From contig JAUWXV010000172.1 of NCBI GenBank assembly GCA_030616165.1, positions 1 through 7,980 of the forward strand: a DNA stretch of 7,980 bases. Reading direction: 5' to 3'. This DNA comes from a bacterium (lineage in GTDB: Bacteria > SM23-31 > JAUVVT01). Below the pieces are notes generated by a model. That model was not told the DNA's origin. It saw only the letters and a program-made list of their open reading frames with translations, and made no database searches. The position numbers and the translations under genes were made by a program. The stretch's first letter is position 1. Each line of letters opens with the position of its first letter. This document shows, one piece after another, positions 4,737 to 7,980 of the stretch.

Positions 4737-6620
4737 TTATCGTTTCAAATTATCGATTTGCGCCCTTAAATCTTGTGCATCGGGGTCAAGTTTAAGTGCT
4801 TTTTCAAATTCACTTATCGCCTGTGCTTTGTTACCAATTTTTAAATATAAATTACCCAGCTCAATATAACCCTGGATATTTGAAGGCACAAGAGATAATG
4901 CTTTATTGTACATTGAAATTGCTTCAGGGATGGTTTTATTATCCAATGAAAGCACCCTGCCGAGCATAAAACATACGTTGGGATTATTTGGATTTGCCTG
5001 ATAAACGGTTCGGAATGCCCTTTCCGCTTTATCGTATTCTTTCTTCATCATATATATTATTCCAAGTTCATAGTGAGCACTGACAAAAAAAGGATTAAGT
5101 CTCAAAGCACTTACAAATTTCATTTCTGCTTTCTCGTATTCTTTCTTCATCCTGTATATTATTCCAAGTTCATAGTGAGCACCAACAAACAGAGCATCAA
5201 GTTTTAAAGCAGTTTCAAATTTCATTTCCGCTTTCTCATACTCTTTTCTATTCATGTAAACCATTCCCAGATTCAGGTGAGCACTGGCATGCTCAGGGTC
5301 AAGTTTTATGGCAGTCTCAAATTCCATTTCTGCTTTCTCGTACTCGCCTTTCGATAATAGTATTAATCCCAATCCCTCATAAGCATCAGCATACTCTGGC
5401 TCAAGTTTTAACGCGGTTCCAAATTCCATTTCTGCTTTCTCATTCTCGTTTCTATTCAGGTAAACTTTTCCCAGATTCAGGTGAGCACTAACACTCTCGG
5501 GGTCAAGTTTTAAAGCAGTCTCCAGTTCTATTTGTGCTTCATCGAGTTCGCCTTTCGATAATAGTATCATTCCTAACCAATCATGGGCTAATGCATGCTC
5601 TGGATTGAGTTCTATAGATTTTCTGAATGACTTTTCGGCTTCTTCGTATTTTCCCGACAACATAAAATCGCCGCCTTCTCTTGCATATGAATAATAATCA
5701 AGGAAAGATTCGTGCATTTGTCGTATACCACCCGCTTTTATGTTTGCAAATTCCGGAATATTGGCAGCCCTGTCGGGATCAGTGAAGTTGGACAGCAGGA
5801 CCGGTGGACTGTCATTACCTTCTTCATCGATGTGCGTAAGAAAAAGTTGGGTGTAAGGAGTAAAAACCTTGGATGAAAATACCAGCCACTTGCCGTTTGG
5901 TGACCAACTGTGCCAGGAATTCATTTGATTGGTGTTGCATCTCATCTCTCTGGCAACTCCTCCCTCCGCAGGCATTATATATAGTTTACTGTCGGGCTGA
6001 AGTAGCATAAAACTGTTGGCTTTGCAAAAAACTATCCACTTCCCGTCAGGAGAATATTTTGCAAAATAATTACTCATCCCGTCACCCGATGCACCTGCAA
6101 GAGGCTTAGCCTCCCCACCTTTACCATCATTAAAGGGTATCCTGTATAAATCATACCGAAATTTTTTCCCTCCCGTAAGGTAGTCCTCGCAGTCCTCTTT
6201 TGATAGAACCACTTTATTACCAATTTCTCGCAGGGAATCCGCTTTATTTCTGGCAAAAACAATGTACTTACCATCAGGGCTCCACGCTGGATTGCTCTGT
6301 ACAAATCTCTTGTCATCCGCTCCGGGCAGCGCCTGGAAAGAACCCGTTTCCTTATTATAGTAAGCAAGAATGCCTTTGAGCGGGAAAAATAATTGGGAGT
6401 AGTAAAGGTCCGAAACCGGGACAAATACTGATCTGTCTTTGACTGTACTTACTGTATATTTTCCATCAGGTGATATCTGGGAAAGCAAACCAAAAGTCAA
6501 TTCCTGGTCTTCTCTTTTATAATCAGTCCAGGTAATTATTTTATTTTTAGTGAGCATTATATCTTCGGAAACCCTGGTAATTATATACGAACCCTTATCA
6601 TTAGCGTAATCCACATCCAT
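4737..6620 (-). CDS. PD40 propeller + TPR protein, C-terminal part of a split gene
   Basis: This 627-codon frame continues, in the same frame, the 201-codon frame ending at 6621; only a TGA separates them. Residues 1-10 (MDVDYANDKG) look like the interior of a protein, not a natural start, and no good ribosome binding site precedes the ATG at 6620. PD40/TolB-like propeller blades recur at SPDGKYTVSTVK (50-61), SPDGKYIVFARN (114-125), SPDGKWIVFCK (190-200) and SPNGKWLVFSSK (240-251). A conserved tail follows: PYTQLFLTHIDEEGNDSPP (255-273) and NIPEFANI (287-294). Nine TPR units fill about 309-615, consistent with protein binding. Without the first part this piece lacks the membrane anchor and CxxCH, so it would be cytoplasmic if made by reinitiation. 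Stop TAA. The function of the full-length family is unknown to me. Confidence 0.8.
   Translation of the reverse strand: MDVDYANDKGSYIITRVSEDIMLTKNKIITWTDYKREDQELTFGLLSQISPDGKYTVSTVKDRSVFVPVSDLYYSQLFFPLKGILAYYNKETGSFQALPGADDKRFVQSNPAWSPDGKYIVFARNKADSLREIGNKVVLSKEDCEDYLTGGKKFRYDLYRIPFNDGKGGEAKPLAGASGDGMSNYFAKYSPDGKWIVFCKANSFMLLQPDSKLYIMPAEGGVAREMRCNTNQMNSWHSWSPNGKWLVFSSKVFTPYTQLFLTHIDEEGNDSPPVLLSNFTDPDRAANIPEFANIKAGGIRQMHESFLDYYSYAREGGDFMLSGKYEEAEKSFRKSIELNPEHALAHDWLGMILLSKGELDEAQIELETALKLDPESVSAHLNLGKVYLNRNENEKAEMEFGTALKLEPEYADAYEGLGLILLSKGEYEKAEMEFETAIKLDPEHASAHLNLGMVYMNRKEYEKAEMKFETALKLDALFVGAHYELGIIYRMKKEYEKAEMKFVSALRLNPFFVSAHYELGIIYMMKKEYDKAERAFRTVYQANPNNPNVCFMLGRVLSLDNKTIPEAISMYNKALSLVPSNIQGYIELGNLYLKIGNKAQAISEFEKALKLDPDAQDLRAQIDNLKR
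4776..5696 (-). repeat. Nine tandem TPR units with recent 102- and 204-bp duplications
   Basis: The TPRs cover residues 309-615 of the 627-codon frame. Most units are 34 codons (102 bp); unit 8 has 35. A 20-base match at 5344-5363 recurs at 5548-5567, and the block starting at 5266 recurs at 5470, both 204 bp apart. So a two-TPR unit (LLSKGE type plus NLGxVYxNR type) was duplicated. The 25 bases at 5056-5080 recur exactly at 5158-5182, a 102-bp step duplicating the HYELGIIY type unit. Confidence 0.8.
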
Positions 6621-6623
6621 TCA
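6618..6623 (-). other. In-frame TGA followed directly by ATG splitting the CxxCH-PD40-TPR gene
   Basis: The minus strand reads ...AAT TAT TTA TGA ATG GAT GTG GAT..., so the protein would read NYL-stop-MDVDY. In relatives I recall, the segment reads CGNCHSF-ADG--LGMD, with glycine at the stop. GGA to TGA is one base change (+ strand 6623, C to A). TGA is also the stop of the four other intact genes here, so the code is standard. Nonsense mutation, sequencing error or readthrough/reinitiation remain possible. Confidence 0.8.
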
Positions 6624-7226
6624 TAAATAATTTCCATCAGCAGTAAATGAATGACAATTCCCGCACACCGTCATATTTTCCAGTATCACTGGTGGGGGCT
6701 CATCTGAGGATATATCGCCCAAACGCCACTTTATTTCATCCTTGTGGTCGACCGCATACTCAAACGGAAGAGGAACATCACGATAAAATATTGGTGCACC
6801 AACCTCATCAATCGATGTTTTTATTGAGATAGTCTTCTTCGAGAGGAACCTTTTCACACCAACTATCTTTTTAAAACCCAGAATTGTAACCTTGGCTCTC
6901 TTTTCTAAAGTTCTCTCCTTTGCAGACTCCCAAATATCTCTTTTTGGAGTCCATTCCATTGAGGATGTTTGAACTTCTATTAGTTCATTTGGTTCTTGGA
7001 ATTCAAAACGAAGAATCCAACTATTGGCGCCTGATTTATCATCCCATCGAAAAGTAGGGGACGCAATCTCAGGTGGGAAAAGGGAATCATCAAACGGGTA
7101 GATAATTGATAACTCCTTTAAAAAAGAATCAGGTAGAAAAGGATAAAAAATCCCGTTAAACAAAACAATAATCAGAATAATAAACAACACAATAAATAAA
7201 ATAATAAATTTAATTCTATTCGACAT
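6621..7226 (-). CDS. Membrane-anchored CxxCH protein, N-terminal part of a split PD40-TPR gene
   Basis: The frame has 201 codons. One strongly hydrophobic segment (about residues 6-30) anchors the N-terminus with the rest probably periplasmic. A beta-rich domain follows with FPPEIASPTFRWDD (50-63) and SWILRFEF (69-76). Near the end is VCGNCHSFTADG (187-198), whose CxxCH (Cys188, Cys191, His192) is a c-type haem attachment motif. The frame ends three residues later at TGA and resumes in frame at 6620 as a PD40 propeller plus TPRs; together they make about 829 codons (4737-7226). The ATG at 7226 has AAAAGG eight bases upstream. The frame stays open for about 25 further codons upstream but offers no ATG or GTG, so 7226 is the best start. 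Alone, this product would lack the propeller. Family identity rests on remembered similarity. Confidence 0.75.
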   Translation of the reverse strand: MSNRIKFIILFIVLFIILIIVLFNGIFYPFLPDSFLKELSIIYPFDDSLFPPEIASPTFRWDDKSGANSWILRFEFQEPNELIEVQTSSMEWTPKRDIWESAKERTLEKRAKVTILGFKKIVGVKRFLSKKTISIKTSIDEVGAPIFYRDVPLPFEYAVDHKDEIKWRLGDISSDEPPPVILENMTVCGNCHSFTADGNYL

Positions 7227-7349
7227 ATTTAAAACCTTTTCATTAATCGGCTTTTTTGTTTCAGGTTCTTCAGGAATTTTATTTTCAATGAATCTTTATG
7301 TTAACGGTGTGTTTAGGCAAATCAAATCCATTCCCCCGCTGCAGGATCT

Positions 7350-7420
7350 GTAGAGGCGAAGCATTTTTTATATATGCCGTAAATTTTTCGAAAACTCTTC
7401 ATTTAAATGCTTCACCCCTA
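7350..7420. repeat. Imperfect inverted repeat, MITE- or REP-like
   Basis: TAGAGGCGAAGCATTT (7351-7366) pairs with AAATGCTTCACCCCTA (7405-7420) at 14 of 16 positions across a 38-bp AT-rich centre. I recall GTAGGGGCGAAGCATT-type inverted repeats as dispersed elements in many genomes, often mistaken for short genes encoding phrases like FSKTLHLNASPL. That phrase appears in the plus-strand translation here. No transposase is nearby, so mobility, if any, would be in trans. Confidence 0.6.
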
Positions 7421-7693
7421 TTCCGCTTATTTCCTGATGAACTTAAATTTATCACAAAATGTATCGTTATTATCGAGAAGTTTGTCGGTGCTGCTCTGTT
7501 TTTTTTTGGCGTTGAATACACCATTAAAAACAGAAATTTAAGATTTGGATTTTCCTATCATAGATGTGCTCTTCATTAAGCTGGACCATAAATAATTATA
7601 AAAAAAGAATAATGAATTTTTCCATCAATCGCAAGTAAAATATATGAAAATTCTCTCTTATTTATTTAGATGATACCCATCTTTTTATTCGTC

Positions 7694-7711
7694 ATCCCGA
7701 ATACTCGGGAT
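7694..7711. repeat. Small palindrome ATCCCGA-N4-TCGGGAT
   Basis: Seven-base perfect arms (7694-7700 and 7705-7711) surround the loop ATAC, preceded by CGTC. It resembles the GTCATTCCC palindrome at 4640-4659. No coding sequence lies on either side. On the plus strand it is followed by TGTTTTC, too weak for a terminator call. Confidence 0.6.
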
Positions 7712-7772
7712 TGTTTTCAAATTCAATCTGAACCATTCTGTAAAACTCTTTAATAATCCAGATTAAAAATAC

Positions 7773-7800
7773 TTGACTTCTGTGATTTTTTTTTTATTTT
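7773..7800 (+). promoter_or_regulatory. Possible rightward promoter
   Basis: TTGACT (7773-7778), a 16-bp spacer that is mostly T, then TATTTT (7795-7800). Both boxes match those of the membrane-protein promoter at 621-649, and CTTGACTT is shared. An alternative -10, TAAAGT (7803-7808), would need a 24-bp spacer. The long T-run makes chance matches likely, and no gene follows inside the window. Confidence 0.3.
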
Positions 7801-7875
7801 TGTAAAGTATTTATTAATATTATTCTTTATTATTTGTGAGTAATTTAGAACCCAAAAATTGAAATACAAAAAAAT

Positions 7876-7904
7876 TTGACTGGAGTTAAGCATTTTTTTA
7901 ATGA
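7876..7904 (+). promoter_or_regulatory. Second possible rightward promoter
   Basis: TTGACT (7876-7881), a 17-bp spacer and TAATGA (7899-7904). It points off the right edge, as does the candidate at 7773. An ATG at 7955 stays open to the end of the window but has only eight full codons and no ribosome binding site, so no gene is called. Confidence 0.25.
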
Positions 7905-7980
7905 GAAAATAAAAAAAGTTCCTTAATTTTTATATTTGTATAATTTTCAAAAATATGTTAACGGACAGAACGCTGCCTGC

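Larger units (their letters stand above)
7227..7980. other. Long intergenic region without a supportable gene
   Basis: About 750 AT-rich bases hold no convincing coding sequence. A 93-codon plus-strand frame (7298-7579) runs through the inverted repeat and is treated as chance. A weak minus-strand promoter for the CxxCH gene could be TTTGAT (7326-7321), 17 bp, TAACAT (7303-7298). Poly-T and poly-A tracts dominate 7780-7930. The 11-mer TATGTTAACGG occurs twice, near 7296 and 7954. The rightward gene suggested by promoter-like elements would begin beyond the edge. Confidence 0.45.

Noticed and set aside
4776-5696. CRISPR-like or minisatellite array
   Set aside because: The 102-bp periodicity is codon-phased TPR sequence with no spacer-repeat alternation.
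6074-6424. 116-codon minus-strand frame inside the PD40 region
   Set aside because: It is an alternative frame of the propeller-encoding DNA, which has clear SPDGK blade motifs in the main frame.
6618-6623. TGA as selenocysteine or as glycine in an alternative genetic code
   Set aside because: The expected residue is Gly, not Cys, and no convincing SECIS-like hairpin follows. TGA ends four other genes here, and the 898-codon gene has no internal TGA.
7298-7579. 93-codon plus-strand reading frame
   Set aside because: It runs through the inverted repeat at 7350-7420 and encodes the repeat-derived phrase; there is no ribosome binding site and no recognisable domain.
7955-7980. Start of a plus-strand gene at the right edge
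   Set aside because: Only eight full codons and no ribosome binding site; nothing supports it over chance.

Overview
This AT-rich window carries only minus-strand genes, read right to left. The most likely source is a bacterium of the FCB superphylum (Bacteroidota, Ignavibacteriota, Marinimicrobia, KSB1 or similar) or another heterotrophic candidate phylum. The grounds are the low GC, a GH106-type alpha-L-rhamnosidase lipoprotein, a CxxCH + PD40 propeller + TPR protein of a type I associate with Bacteroidota and Planctomycetes, and many short dispersed palindromes. No marker gene is present, so the lineage is inference.

Right part (about 4640-7980): a gene for a membrane-anchored, periplasm-facing protein (TM helix, CxxCH haem-type motif, PD40 propeller, nine TPRs) runs from 7226 to 4737. 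It is cut by one in-frame TGA at 6623-6621, where I expect a conserved glycine (Leu-Gly-Met-Asp), giving reading frames of 201 and 627 codons. Its upstream side (7227-7980) has no gene I can support; it holds a large imperfect inverted repeat, a small palindrome and possible rightward promoters. Two more palindromes (4640-4659, 4686-4706) follow its stop.

Middle (1640-4336): one complete gene for a GH106-like glycoside hydrolase lipoprotein, probably for rhamnose-containing plant or algal polysaccharide. No transporter or SusC/SusD gene is in view.

Left part (1-1590): two small tandem modules in the same orientation. Module 1 is a hicB-hicA toxin-antitoxin pair; hicA has only 59 codons. Module 2 encodes a 135-residue three-helix membrane protein. 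The modules share a diverged promoter/leader of about 100 bp (TTGACT, 17-bp spacer, TAAGTT or TATTTT). In both, a heptamer fitting the integron attC box RYYYAAC lies exactly 20 bases after the last stop codon. Copy 2 of the leader carries a palindrome apparently inserted at a TA. A 10-bp-arm inverted repeat and a 29-bp direct repeat bracket 725 bp around module 2. Together this looks like accessory DNA built from promoter-bearing small-gene cassettes.

No tRNA, rRNA, CRISPR array or transposase gene was found.
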